A stretch of 50,213 nucleotides of DNA from a bacterium (GTDB taxonomy: Bacteria > Chloroflexota > Dormibacteria > Aeolococcales > Aeolococcaceae), in the NCBI GenBank assembly GCA_021803465.1, contig JAJZLL010000039.1:1-50213 (forward strand). Direction: 5' to 3'. Made by a program: the position numbers and the translations under genes. Below the pieces are notes generated by a model. It worked only from the letters and a program-made list of their open reading frames with translations. It was not told the origin of the DNA and did not search any database. Shown in pieces: positions 16,386 to 25,403 of the stretch (position 1 is its first letter; every line of letters begins with the position of its first letter).

Positions 16386-17474
16386 TCACAGATGGTATCC
16401 CCCTCTACGCAATTGGGGTTGCCTCTGCTTGGTTATCGCAGCTTGCTGCGCACGCTTTCGGGCTCGGTCGCGAAACTCATTCTGTTGCTCTTCGCGACGC
16501 TTCTCGGCCAGTTCATGCGCCCTAGTCGACCGGCTCTGGGCAATTGACGGTGCATGCTTCTGCTGTTCCAGCGGTGCTGATCCCACTGCTGGCTTCACCA
16601 TGGATTTCTTGGCGAGAGCTTTCACTTGCTCTGCGAACATAATGCCAAGCTGCCTTCCTGCGGTAGCGTACACTTGTGCCTTTGCAGGGGGATTGGATGC
16701 GGATGAAAGGGAAGTCTGTCGTGATGCAGCAGTATCGAATACAGACTGGAGCAGATGTCTCACATTGCCATTCTGTTCAGATGGAAGTCCAGCACTGTCT
16801 GCCACCATACCCGCCAGCAAGGTGAGGGAATTGGAGCCTGCTCCTGTTACGACGAGATCTTTCAGCAGGAACTCGCGATTTGCGTCTCCCTGAGGATAGC
16901 CCATGCTGTCAATGATCTTGCTGAGAAGCGCTACATGCATGGGATAACCGGAAATGGGTTCCACTTCCCTGACAGCAGGATTTATCGGAGCAAAGTTCCT
17001 ATCTCTCAAAAACGTGTTCATGCGTCCAATGAGCGTCTTCTGGAACGCTAATCGGGCAGTATCTGCAACTGCTTCACAAAACGCCAGAGCACCTGGAGAG
17101 GCTGAACGCTCTTCCGCTGCTCTGTGAAATTCGGCTTCTGACTCAGGACCAGCACTGTGAAGAAGTTCATGCGCTAGGCAGCCCAGTGCCACTGATGCAT
17201 CTGTGATGCGAGTTTGGCGTTCTCGCACGCCCGCATCCATTGAGGGCTTCAAGTCAGTCGCTTCCTTCGGGATATTGGAAAGAGATCCAATGTGGGATAC
17301 CCTGAGACGGACTTTGCCTCTATTGTTTCCCTCATAGAAGTAGGACCCCCCGGCCCCGGTAGGCGGGTCCGTACCAAAGGATGTAACCCGAACTGGTTTG
17401 CCTATGGTCGACCCCACGGCACGAATCATTGCCCTGAATATGTCTACGACATCCGGTTCTTTCAGATCGTCCAT
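16386..17474 (-). CDS. predicted HExxH zinc metallopeptidase, uncharacterised
   Basis: 362 aa from the ATG of MDDLKEPDVVDIF. The central ALGCLAHELLHSAG contains HELLH, a zincin signature, and ALAFCEAVADTARLAF about 40 residues later could supply the third ligand (E in EAVADT), as in gluzincins. The N-terminal part has strand-like segments (GKVRLRVSHIGSL). The C-terminal 100 residues are basic and coiled-coil-like (EKRREEQQNEFRDRARKRAQ). No signal peptide is seen. The frame stays open upstream to 17660, but that part is Cys/Arg-rich and unlike the rest, so I used the internal ATG. Family and substrate are not recognised. Confidence 0.62.
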   Translation of the reverse strand: MDDLKEPDVVDIFRAMIRAVGSTIGKPVRVTSFGTDPPTGAGGSYFYEGNNRGKVRLRVSHIGSLSNIPKEATDLKPSMDAGVRERQTRITDASVALGCLAHELLHSAGPESEAEFHRAAEERSASPGALAFCEAVADTARLAFQKTLIGRMNTFLRDRNFAPINPAVREVEPISGYPMHVALLSKIIDSMGYPQGDANREFLLKDLVVTGAGSNSLTLLAGMVADSAGLPSEQNGNVRHLLQSVFDTAASRQTSLSSASNPPAKAQVYATAGRQLGIMFAEQVKALAKKSMVKPAVGSAPLEQQKHAPSIAQSRSTRAHELAEKRREEQQNEFRDRARKRAQQAAITKQRQPQLRRGGYHL

Positions 17475-18007
17475 TGAGTGCCCCGCATATCTGCCACGAC
17501 TACTCCTGGAAATGCCCCAGAATGCATATCGCTGCTCCTTCAAAAAGCTAGCACAGCGCAATGGGAGCCTCTTGCATCGTGACAGGATTGTGTTCCGACG
17601 GCAGAATGTGCGTGCATGAATATGGTTCAGACCCTTGTGCGCATTCATCGCAATGACCAATGCTTCAATAGTCCAGCGGATTCCGAAATCGGTATGCAGC
17701 CCGATACAGATAAGTCAAACTTCGGAAGCTGCTGCTCACACCTGCTTCCATCCCCACATCCTTTGCTGCCAGTGGTATTCCTGCGATGTGAGCTGGCTTT
17801 CTTCCACACTTGCTGACTCTTCGATCGATTGCTGACTGAACATCGCAGACAGTTCAGCCTGAATCCATTGACACATTTCTGTTGGAGGGTGAGGTCGCTT
17901 TATGGCATCACCAGTCGTTGCCGAAGATGAAGTTGTGGACCCGATGGATGGGTCGAAGAAGGACAGCCTTCTCAAGATTGACTTTGTGGCCCAAGCATGG
18001 AGATCAT
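17475..18007 (-). other. 533-base stretch between two minus-strand genes; one doubtful small ORF
   Basis: The frame of the metallopeptidase continues open to 17660 without convincing protein character. A separate frame (17736-17876; 47 codons from ATG, or longer from a GTG at 18038 overlapping the upstream gene) encodes MCQWIQAELSAMFSQQS and a Gln/Glu/Trp-rich tail. It has no ribosome site and no known family. I see no RNA gene or strong hairpin here. Confidence 0.3.
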
Positions 18008-19675
18008 TTACGGTCCGCTTGCGATCGTGAATGTCCACGTTGATGTGTACGTTCCCGAGTATGCATACCCCGGAACGGTGACTGCGAAATTGAGCGTCAC
18101 ATTTGCTGGTCCTTCACCGGAATTGGTGTTCGCGCTGTAGACGGCTGCTGCCGTGGGCGCCGTTGTTCCTGCGGGAACAGTGATGGGATACGGGGTGACT
18201 GTATTCGTGGGCGCGGAGCAGTTGCCCGTGGGAAGTGTGACTGATGAGACACCCGTGACAGAGCTTGCCGACGTCGGAAGGGAGTCGCTGCTGGCATTGG
18301 TGAAGGTGGTGGACGTGACGTCGAGGTTCCATCCGTTTCCCGTTCCTGTCTCATCGTCCGGAGTGAACGTGAGTGGCAGGGTGCTCGTCTGATTCGTTCC
18401 GTCGAGCGTGACTCCGGGGAACGCTGCGGATGTGGGTGCACTGAGACCAAGACTGCCGCCAGAGCACACCATTCCGAACTCGTCGACAAGCGTCTGGTTG
18501 AAATTGCTGGCGTTGATGTAGTCCCCCGCTGCCATGCAGAAGGCTGTGCTCGTGCACGCCACACCATTGAGGAGATTTTGCTGTGTCGTGTTCGTGCTCG
18601 CGCTCGTAATGATGCTCCAGCTCGTCCCATTCCACTCCTCAGCGAGCGTATAGGCATTGCCATTGTTGAAGTCTTCTCCCACTGCCAGGCAGAAGCTTGT
18701 GCTCGAGCAGCTCACGCCATAAAGGTAGTTTCGGCACGTCGGACAAATGTTCGGGCTCGTGACGACGCTCCAGCTCGTTCCGCTCCATTCCAGGACAAGC
18801 GTGCTGTCCGTTGCGTAGGTGGAATTGTAATAATAGCCAGTGGCCATGCAAAAGGTCGAGCCCGTGCAGCTCACTCCATAGAGGACATTGGCTTCTGTCG
18901 TGCTCGTGTTCGGGCTCGTGACGACGCTCCAGCTCGTTCCTTTCCATTCCAGGACGAGCGTCTGGTCGTAGCTTCCGGTGTAGTAGTACCCAGCCGCCAT
19001 GCAGAAGCTCGTGCTCGTGCAGCTCACGCCTTGGAGATAGTTATTCTGTGTCGTTGTCGTGTTCGAGCTCGTGACGATGCTCCAGCTTGTCCCACTCCAC
19101 TCCTCGACAAGCGTCTGGAAAACACTGCTGCAGTTGCCTGCGCTGCAGTAGTCCCCTGCCGTCATGCAGAAGCCGGTGCTTGTGCATGACACCCCGCTGA
19201 GGATATTGTCCCCTGTCGTAGTCGCATTTGGGCTCGTCACGGTGCTCCAGCTCGCCCCTTTCCACTCCTCAATCAGTGTCTCGTCTGGACTGGAGCCACC
19301 GCCGTTGTAGTACCCCACTGCCATACAGAAAGTCGTGCTCGTGCAGCTCACACCCTCGAGCTCGTTATTCTGCGCTGTGCTCGTGTTCTGGCTCGTAACG
19401 ATGCTCCAGCTCGTCCCGTTCCACTCCTCGATGAGCGTCTGGTCATAGCTTCCGGTGGAGTAGTACCCCACTGCCATGCAGAAGGTGGTCGAGGTGCAGC
19501 TCGTCGATTGGAGATAGTTGCTCTGCGTTGTAGTCACATTGGGCGAAGGCACGATCGATCCCTGGGGCGATCCTGCACTTGCAATGGGCGAGCGTGCAAC
19601 GACGAGCATCGTGACAACGATGCTGAGCATCACGCCAGCCGTGATGATTCGCGTGAGTTGCGACTGCCCATCCAT
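18008..19675 (-). CDS. secreted protein with seven ~52-aa FCMAVGYY/EEWNGTSW repeats and WxL-like C-terminus
   Basis: 555 aa. The N-terminus has a membrane-spanning signal (ITAGVMLSIVVTMLVVARSP). Residues 46-405 are seven repeats of the form NxLxGVSCTSTTFCMAVGYY, then QTLxEEWNGTSWSIVTSPN. Two Cys per unit are spaced to make a disulphide, and the repeats suit beta-propeller blades. The C-terminal 150 residues (GWNLDVTSTTFT, later YSGTYTSTWTFTIASG) look like a WxL-type cell-surface beta domain. Probably exported by Sec and cell-wall attached. It is transcribed divergently from the phosphatase gene, and a GGACA-T-TGTCC palindrome lies 6 nt before the start. Confidence 0.75.
   Translation of the reverse strand: MDGQSQLTRIITAGVMLSIVVTMLVVARSPIASAGSPQGSIVPSPNVTTTQSNYLQSTSCTSTTFCMAVGYYSTGSYDQTLIEEWNGTSWSIVTSQNTSTAQNNELEGVSCTSTTFCMAVGYYNGGGSSPDETLIEEWKGASWSTVTSPNATTTGDNILSGVSCTSTGFCMTAGDYCSAGNCSSVFQTLVEEWSGTSWSIVTSSNTTTTQNNYLQGVSCTSTSFCMAAGYYYTGSYDQTLVLEWKGTSWSVVTSPNTSTTEANVLYGVSCTGSTFCMATGYYYNSTYATDSTLVLEWSGTSWSVVTSPNICPTCRNYLYGVSCSSTSFCLAVGEDFNNGNAYTLAEEWNGTSWSIITSASTNTTQQNLLNGVACTSTAFCMAAGDYINASNFNQTLVDEFGMVCSGGSLGLSAPTSAAFPGVTLDGTNQTSTLPLTFTPDDETGTGNGWNLDVTSTTFTNASSDSLPTSASSVTGVSSVTLPTGNCSAPTNTVTPYPITVPAGTTAPTAAAVYSANTNSGEGPANVTLNFAVTVPGYAYSGTYTSTWTFTIASGP
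18460..19540 (-). repeat. coding tandem repeats (7 units of about 150-165 bp)
   Basis: These units encode the seven FCMAVGYY/EEWNGTSW repeats. The nucleotide units are clearly related (recurrent blocks encoding GTSWS and TSTTFCMA) but diverged, so expansion is not very recent. Unit 7 is truncated after DEFGMV. Confidence 0.8.
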
Positions 19676-19681
19676 GTCTTA

Positions 19682-19692
19682 GGACATTGTCC
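19682..19692. promoter_or_regulatory. GGACA-T-TGTCC palindrome upstream of repeat protein
   Basis: A perfect 5-bp inverted repeat around one base lies just before the start codon of the secreted repeat protein. The half-site TGTCC is the one that occurs as direct repeats in the shared promoter family, but here it is inverted, so another dimeric regulator or chance is equally possible. Confidence 0.35.
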
Positions 19693-19926
19693 ACCTTCTG
19701 ATCGCCTTGTGACATGGCAGACAGCGATATCGTCACGCGTTGTTACGGGGTCACAGTCTATGCACTGTTCCTACTGTCACACCCTTGCACAGTTGTCGAC
19801 ATGCGACAGTGGGGCTCAACAGGGAAACCAATGCGCAAGGCATTCATGCAAACTCATGCCCTGATTGCCAACCCAACTGAGGATCACGACATCAGTAGCG
19901 ACCTACCTGTTTCACAATGCAGCACG

Positions 19927-19932
19927 TATACT
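19927..19932 (+). promoter_or_regulatory. -10 box TATACT upstream of the phosphatase gene
   Basis: A near-consensus TATACT lies 33 nt before the ATG, leaving a leader that contains the GTGGAG ribosome site. No good -35 is visible in the 289-nt divergent gap (19676-19964), which holds no other gene. Confidence 0.4.
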
Positions 19933-19964
19933 GTGGGAAAGTCGCCCTCATCGTGGAGTCTGCC

Positions 19965-20780
19965 ATGGATACGCAACCGGAACTCACCTTTCTTCTTGAA
20001 CTCCAGGAGCTTGCTGAGCAGTGTGTCCTGCCCTACTTCAAATCGAGAACGCTCCTCGTGGAGACGAAGGATGATGGATCCCCTGCAACCGAGGCGGATA
20101 CGTCAGTGGAACGCCTGCTCCGGTCAACCATCCAGAAGCACCACCCGAGCCACTCCATCCTCGGGGAGGAATTTGGAGCAACTGCGAATCCCACTTCCGA
20201 CTGGCGCTGGGTCATCGATCCCATCGATGGCACACGAAGCTTCCTCCGCGGCAACGAGACCTGGGCCATCCTCATCGCTGTACAGTTCCAACAGCAGACT
20301 GTGATGTCCGCTGTGTCGTTTCCTGCACTCAACCAGCGGTACCATGCAGTGCGTGGCAATGGAGCGCACTCATCCATCTCGTCGTTTCCGCTTCATGTCT
20401 CGGCAACTGCCTCGCTCGATCAGGCAGTGTTCAGCCATTCAGGCTTTCACGGAAATCCGGATCTCCATCCCTATGAGCTGTTCATCCGGAAGTGCTGGGA
20501 TGTCCGGGGACTGGGCAACGCCTTTTCCCATGTCGCAGTCGCCAGGGGAACAGCCGATGTCGCACTCTCCCTTCCCTTCGCAAGACTCTGGGACTTCACT
20601 GCATTGGACCTTCTCGTGACAGAAGCAGGTGGTGTGTTTGAGACTGCAGTGCACACTCCGTTCACGAAGGGTGGCGCACTTTCCACAAACGGTGTGCTCC
20701 ATGAGGAGGCTCGCGAGATCCTGAAGCCCTATCTTGCTTCCATGGATGTTGCGTCAGCAGTCTCCTCCCCAACGGAATAG
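19965..20780 (+). CDS. inositol-monophosphatase-family phosphatase (HisN / IMPase-like)
   Basis: 271 aa. Metal-binding signatures of the lithium-sensitive phosphatase family are present: LVETKDDGSPATEADTSVE, ILGEEFG (motif with catalytic Glu), WVIDPIDGTRSFLRG (DPxDGT) and LWDFTALDLLVTEAGG (WDxxA variant). It hydrolyses a small phosphate monoester. The SFLRG loop and EEFG are commonest in histidinol-phosphate phosphatases, but IMPase or CysQ-like activity cannot be excluded. The ATG of MDTQPELTF is preceded by GTGGAG at 6 nt. The last 52 bases overlap the end of prfB on the other strand. Confidence 0.88.
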   Translation: MDTQPELTFLLELQELAEQCVLPYFKSRTLLVETKDDGSPATEADTSVERLLRSTIQKHHPSHSILGEEFGATANPTSDWRWVIDPIDGTRSFLRGNETWAILIAVQFQQQTVMSAVSFPALNQRYHAVRGNGAHSSISSFPLHVSATASLDQAVFSHSGFHGNPDLHPYELFIRKCWDVRGLGNAFSHVAVARGTADVALSLPFARLWDFTALDLLVTEAGGVFETAVHTPFTKGGALSTNGVLHEEAREILKPYLASMDVASAVSSPTE

Positions 20781-21860
20781 CGGAGAAACGCCTCGATGAA
20801 GGGATCGATGTTCCCTTCAAGCACATCCTGCGTGTTGCCCACCTCGGCACCAGTGCGGTGATCCTTCACAAGCGTATACGGATGAAGCACATACGACCGT
20901 ATCTGGTTGCCCCACTCTGCCGAGACGACATCCCCCTTGATGTCCGCAATTGTCTGCGCACGTGCCTCCTCCTGCAGCATCCGGAGCCGTGAACGGAGCA
21001 CCCGCCATGCCATCTCCCTGTTCTGTCCCTGGGAACGCTCGTTCTGGCAGGTCACAACAGTCCCTGTGGGAATGTGCGTGAGCCGCACTGCGGAGGAAGT
21101 TTTGTTCACATGCTGCCCTCCTGCTCCACTTGACCGAAAGAGATCCACCCGCACATCATCGGGGTCTATGTCGAGCGGAGCCTCATCCTCGATCTCCGGC
21201 ATCACCTCGACAAGCGCGAATGATGTGTGCCGCCTGTGGGCGGAATCGAACGGGCTGAGACGCACAAGGCGGTGGACTCCCTTCTCGCTCCGGAGCAGTC
21301 CATACGCACGCTCACCACTCATCCGCACAGTTGCGGACTTGATGCCTGCCTCCTCTCCCTCCGTCTCATCGATGATCTCCGGCTGCATGCCGTGGGACTC
21401 TCCCCATCTCACGAACATGCGGAAGAGCATTGAGGCCCAGTCCTGAGAATCCGTGCCTCCAGCACCCGCATGCACTGTGAGGAGTGCAGGACTGTCACTG
21501 TATGGTCCACTGAAGAGGAGGTCGAGCTCCCGCTTCCCAAGTTCTGCCTCGATTGCAGTCGCCTCTTCCTCGAGTGATTCCCTGACAGCAGGATCGTCTC
21601 CCTCATCGAGGAGGGCTGCAAGTTCAGCCGCATCGTCAATCTTCGCAAGGAATGTAGACCACGATGCAAGAAGCTGCTCCAGCCTGCTTGCCTCCTGGGT
21701 GAGCTTTGTCGCCTGGGCTGGATCATCCCAGAGATCTGGTGCAGCAATGAGTGTCTGCAGCTCGCTGAGTCGAGACTCCCTTGTTTCCAGGTCAAAGATG
21801 GTCCCGAAGCGAATGTGCCCGGGACGACAACTCCTTCAACCGTGAGGTCAGTTCAGACAT
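20729..21860 (-). CDS. prfB: peptide chain release factor 2, +1 programmed frameshift
   Basis: RF2 releases chains at UGA and UAA. The reading begins MSELTSRLKELSSRAHSLRD, then HL, and hits an in-frame TGA after 22 codons (21792-21794). The +1 frame continues with DLETRESRLSEL and runs 354 codons to 20731, giving 376 aa, normal for RF2. That frame carries the RF2 tripeptide SPF (RLSPFD) and the catalytic GGQ in SSGAGGQHVNKTSSAVRLTH. The slip site CTT TGA C is the conserved autoregulatory site: low RF2 slows termination and favours the shift. An AAGGAAC site precedes the ATG. secA starts upstream. A caller that ignores the shift would report only the C-terminal part. Confidence 0.94.
21790..21806 (-). 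promoter_or_regulatory. prfB +1 recoding site (CTT TGA C)
   Basis: Minus strand reads CGGGAC CAT CTT TGA CC. CTT is the slippery codon, TGA the autoregulatory stop and C the favoured following base. A weak anti-SD-like CGGGA sits three bases before CTT, at the position of the AGGGGG in E. coli. The shift restores the long frame exactly. Confidence 0.9.
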
Positions 21861-21904
21861 GGTGTTCCTTCGTGTGTGGCATCACCCAGCATACTGCAGG
21901 CCAA

Positions 21905-24766
21905 TCACATCCCGTGGCAGCGCTTGTACTTCTTCCCACTTCCGCAGGGGCAGGGATCGTTGCGACCAACCTTCTGGGCAGTCGAGGAAGTCGGCTTTGT
22001 CGCAGTTTCCACGGAACCACCCTTGTAGGTCAGCCGTTCAGGCATCCTGGTTCCCATTGTCTGACGCGCAAGTGCTGCACTTGCTGCAGCAGCTGCTGGC
22101 CGTGCAGCAGGAGGAATGTGGGAGTCCACCATCGACCCTGGAAGGTCAGGGCGGGCGGACTGGGGAGCCCGCTGCTCGAGCGTTGCCTGGGGCGTCTGTC
22201 CAGCAGGATCCTGGACAATGACCTGGATCGGACGCTGGAGGATGTTTCGCACGATATCGAACTGGACTTCCTCGAGAAGATCCTGGAATGCCTTGTGCGC
22301 CATTCCTTTGTATTCGATGACTGGGTCTAGCTGCGCGTAAGCGCGTAGTCTCGCGGATTCCTTGAGATGCTCCATCTCCGTGAGGTAGAGCGACCACCGC
22401 TGGTCAATGATGCCAAGCATGGTTGCCTGCTCCACCTGACGCATGACGAGCGGTCCGTACTGCTGCTCCTTCTGCTCGTAGAAGGTGTTGAGCCGCTCAA
22501 TGTAGAATTCCGAGAGCTCCTCGAGCGAGTCCCCGATCTCGTCGTACTCCGCATCGCTGAGTGCAGGAAGTGGAGCAAGCTGGCGCACCCACTCGTCGAG
22601 GCTGTCGATGTCCCACGACTCCTTGTACCGTCCCTCACAGTGCTCAGGGACTGCTCCTGTGACAAGTGTGCGGACCATCGCCTGGATGTTCGCCTTCGTG
22701 TCCGCACCCTCAAGGATTTTCCGGCGTTCACCATAGATGATCTCGCGCTGCGTGTTCATGACATTGTCATATTCGACAAGATTGCGCCGCGTGTCGAAAT
22801 GCATGCCCTCAACACGGGTCTGTGCGCCTTCCATCTGGCGGGTGATGATCTTCGACTCGATGGCGAAGTCCTCTTCAAGGTTGAAACGGTCAAGAAGCGA
22901 CTGCATGCGGTCACCACCGAAGATGCGGAAGAGGTCATCATCGAGGGCAAGAAAGAACCGTGTCGTGCCGGGATCTCCCTGGCGACCGGAACGGCCACGG
23001 AGCTGGTTGTCAATGCGCCGTGACTCATGGCGCTCAGTGCCGATGATGTACAGGCCGCCAGCCTCCCGGGCGTCCGCATCAAGGACGATGTCCGTTCCGC
23101 GGCCAGCCATGTTTGTTGCGATGGTCACTGCGCCCTTCTTCCCCGCTTCCGCAACGATCGCTGCCTCCCGCTCATGCTGCTTCGCATTGAGGACGTTGTG
23201 TCGGATGCCCTTCTTGTCGAGCATGCGTGAGAGCAGTTCGCTCTTCTCGATGCTTGTCGTTCCCACAAGGACAGGCTGGCCGTTGTGGTGCGCCTCAGTG
23301 ATCTCGTCAACAATCGCCTTGTACTTCGCATCCTGAGTGCGGTACACGACATCCCTGGCATCCTCACGTATGAGGGGACGGTTCGTGGGAATGGGCACAA
23401 CCTCAAGTTCATAGATCTTGTGGAACTCTTCGGATTCCGTGACTGCAGTTCCGGTCATGCCTGCAAGCTTGTCATACAGGAGGAAGTAGTTCTGGAAGGT
23501 AATGGTCGCCTTCGTCTCCTCCTGCTGGTGGACATCGAGTCCCTCCTTCGCCTCTATTGCCTGGTGGAGGCCATCGGACCACCTTCTTCCAGGAAGCGTT
23601 CGACCAGTGAACTCATCAACAATGATGACTTCCCCATCCTTGACGATGTAATCCCTGTCCTTCTGGTAGATGGCATGGGCAACGAGCGCCTTGTTGAGCT
23701 TGTGCGCATCATCGTGGTGTTCTGGATGGAAGAAATCCATGATGCCTGTGAGCTTCTCGACCTTCTCGACACCTGCTTCAGTCGGAGTGACAGCCTTCGC
23801 CTTCTCATCGATGGTGTAATCTTCCTCAGGCTTCAGCTGGGGAACGATGCGGGCATAGAGGTTGTACTTGTCTACGAGCTCATTCCCCTGGCCGGAGATG
23901 ATGAGTGGTGTGCGTGCCTCATCGATGAGGATGGAGTCCGCCTCATCGATGATGGCGTAGTGGAGTCGCCGCTGGACACAGAACTCGAGCGATGGGACCA
24001 TGTTGTCCCTGAGGTAGTCGAATCCGAGCTCATTGTTCGTGCAGTACGTGACATCGGCAAGGTATGCTTCACGCCTTGTGCAGGGACGGAGATGCTGGAG
24101 CCGCTCATCATCATGCTGGGGGTCAGTGAACTCCGGATCGTACACGTACGACTGGTCCTGACCAGAGATGACAGCGACTGAGAGTCCAAGGAAGTGGTAG
24201 AGAGGTGCGTTCCACCCAGCATCGCGTCGGGCGAGGTAGTCGTTGACAGTGACGAGATGCGCTCCATATCCTGCCAGTCCATTGAGATACAGTGCAAGAG
24301 TCGCAACAAGCGTCTTTCCTTCTCCAGTGCGCATCTCGGAAATTTTCCCCTGATGGAGAATGATGCCTCCAATGAGCTGGACATCGTAGTGCCGCATGCC
24401 AAGGATGCGTCGTGAGGCCTCACGGACAACTGCAAACGCCTCGGGAAGGATGTCATCAAGGGCATCATCGAGCCGCTTCAGGCGCGCCTCCTCAGTTTCC
24501 TCCTCCGCATCATCCTCAGCCGCATCCGGGTAGAATCCCTCAGCGTCATACGACTGGACAATGGACCCCACAAGCGGATGGCCAAGGGACTCGGAAGGGG
24601 CTGAGTACCCTATCCTCTCCCTGAATGTGGCAGTCTTCGCAGCGAGCTCCGCATCGGAGAGCTTCTCCATTTCCGGCTCGAGATCGTTGATCTCATCAAC
24701 AATCCGCTGGAGGATGCGAAGTTCCTTTTCGGTGGGATCGCCAAACACACGGCTCAAGAATGACAT
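21905..24766 (-). CDS. secA: preprotein translocase ATPase SecA
   Basis: 953 aa motor for Sec export at the membrane. NBD1 has Walker [10 protein letters not shown] at 145-153 and a DEAD-type [12 protein letters not shown]. The preprotein cross-linking domain, NBD2 ([36 protein letters not shown]) and the C-terminal SEC-C zinc domain ([16 protein letters not shown], four ligands CxCx8CH) follow in order. It is unusual in a 35-45 residue acidic insertion (about 57-98, including [17 protein letters not shown]) before the canonical [21 protein letters not shown] box 6 nt before the ATG and no Shine-Dalgarno suggest a leaderless transcript. Confidence 0.97.
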   Translation of the reverse strand: MSFLSRVFGDPTEKELRILQRIVDEINDLEPEMEKLSDAELAAKTATFRERIGYSAPSESLGHPLVGSIVQSYDAEGFYPDAAEDDAEEETEEARLKRLDDALDDILPEAFAVVREASRRILGMRHYDVQLIGGIILHQGKISEMRTGEGKTLVATLALYLNGLAGYGAHLVTVNDYLARRDAGWNAPLYHFLGLSVAVISGQDQSYVYDPEFTDPQHDDERLQHLRPCTRREAYLADVTYCTNNELGFDYLRDNMVPSLEFCVQRRLHYAIIDEADSILIDEARTPLIISGQGNELVDKYNLYARIVPQLKPEEDYTIDEKAKAVTPTEAGVEKVEKLTGIMDFFHPEHHDDAHKLNKALVAHAIYQKDRDYIVKDGEVIIVDEFTGRTLPGRRWSDGLHQAIEAKEGLDVHQQEETKATITFQNYFLLYDKLAGMTGTAVTESEEFHKIYELEVVPIPTNRPLIREDARDVVYRTQDAKYKAIVDEITEAHHNGQPVLVGTTSIEKSELLSRMLDKKGIRHNVLNAKQHEREAAIVAEAGKKGAVTIATNMAGRGTDIVLDADAREAGGLYIIGTERHESRRIDNQLRGRSGRQGDPGTTRFFLALDDDLFRIFGGDRMQSLLDRFNLEEDFAIESKIITRQMEGAQTRVEGMHFDTRRNLVEYDNVMNTQREIIYGERRKILEGADTKANIQAMVRTLVTGAVPEHCEGRYKESWDIDSLDEWVRQLAPLPALSDAEYDEIGDSLEELSEFYIERLNTFYEQKEQQYGPLVMRQVEQATMLGIIDQRWSLYLTEMEHLKESARLRAYAQLDPVIEYKGMAHKAFQDLLEEVQFDIVRNILQRPIQVIVQDPAGQTPQATLEQRAPQSARPDLPGSMVDSHIPPAARPAAAAASAALARQTMGTRMPERLTYKGGSVETATKPTSSTAQKVGRNDPCPCGSGKKYKRCHGM

Positions 24767-24772
24767 GTACCA

Positions 24773-24778
24773 ATACTA
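24773..24778 (-). promoter_or_regulatory. -10 box TAGTAT of probable leaderless secA promoter
   Basis: TAGTAT ends exactly 6 nt before the secA ATG. The terminator of the upstream hibernation-factor gene lies about 35 nt further upstream, so secA needs its own promoter. Confidence 0.5.
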
Positions 24779-24810
24779 CCGCCTTGAGCACGATGCCACA
24801 CATTCCCAAG

Positions 24811-24846
24811 AGAAAACGCCCCGGAGCTGACAAGTTCCGGGGCGTC
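24811..24846 (-). terminator. Rho-independent terminator of hpf
   Basis: On the minus strand a 10-bp perfect stem ACGCCCCGGA / TCCGGGGCGT with a 10-nt loop is followed by TTTTCT. It lies 22 nt after the hpf stop codon and isolates hpf from secA. Confidence 0.85.
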
Positions 24847-24867
24847 CTGTCCAAACGAAGCGGGCAT

Positions 24868-25215
24868 CTAGAGTCCCGCGAACGTCCTTCCCACATCCAT
24901 GGTGCGCACGGAGGAGTGTCCCTTGTGCGCAGTCATCCGCTGCTTCCGCTGCGCAAGCCTGCAGTCGAGCGTATCGACGAGCTGCTCGACGACCTGCGGG
25001 AGTTCGTGCGCATGCTGCCGGATGTGCAGCGTGCCATGTCTGAGCTCCACCCGTGCCACTGCTGACCACTCATCAACCCGATGTGCTTCACGTGTCAACA
25101 CGAGCGACACATTCTCAATCTGCGGGTACTGCCCGAGACGTTCTGTGAGACGCTTCTCCGCATGCAAGCGGTTGTCGTGATGAATCGGCGTTTGAGCTGT
25201 TACAGTCACACGCAT
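24868..25215 (-). CDS. hpf: short ribosome hibernation-promoting factor (HPF/YfiA family)
   Basis: 115 aa. It has the beta-alpha-beta-beta-beta-alpha pattern of the HPF/RaiA domain: MRVTVTAQTPIHHDNRLHAE, then LTERLGQYPQIENVSLVL, then the last helix DTLDCRLAQRKQRM. It binds the 30S subunit in stationary phase. The long C-terminal dimerisation domain of Gram-positive long HPF is absent, so this is the short form. GGAGG sits 7 nt before the chosen ATG; an upstream ATG (MEDQN) overlaps that site. A TATAAT box and a terminator define a single-gene unit. Confidence 0.85.
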   Translation of the reverse strand: MRVTVTAQTPIHHDNRLHAEKRLTERLGQYPQIENVSLVLTREAHRVDEWSAVARVELRHGTLHIRQHAHELPQVVEQLVDTLDCRLAQRKQRMTAHKGHSSVRTMDVGRTFAGL

Positions 25216-25253
25216 ATTCTGATCCTCCATAGACCGGAACCAGTACGAGGCTC

Positions 25254-25259
25254 ATTATA
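25254..25259 (-). promoter_or_regulatory. consensus -10 TATAAT of hpf promoter
   Basis: A perfect TATAAT lies 38 nt upstream of the hpf ATG. The -35 at 17-bp spacing would be TGGAGT, which is weak. The leader carries the GGAGG ribosome site. Confidence 0.6.
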
Positions 25260-25361
25260 GATCGCCTGCGGAAAAACTCCAGAGGAAACACATCATTGTA
25301 ACCAAACCCGCCATGCAGTCCCATTGAGGTCGCATGTTCACAGGCATACCTGAACAGGAAG

Positions 25362-25396
25362 TGTCCATGCAGCCTGCCCTGGAGGATGCATGGACA
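25362..25396. repeat. inverted repeat TGTCCATGCA / TGCATGGACA
   Basis: Perfect 10-bp arms with a 15-nt loop, immediately after the stop of the SHOCT gene. It could form an RNA 3' hairpin for that transcript, but no T-run follows on the minus strand. A second imperfect dyad (TGTTCA / TGAACA) lies at 25335-25356. Confidence 0.45.
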
Positions 25397-25403
25397 TCTT
25401 CAC

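Noticed and set aside
17736..18038. A 100-codon gene between the repeat protein and the metallopeptidase
   Set aside because: It begins inside the upstream coding region at a GTG without ribosome site, and its composition is not protein-like until the last 47 codons. Kept only as a doubtful note.
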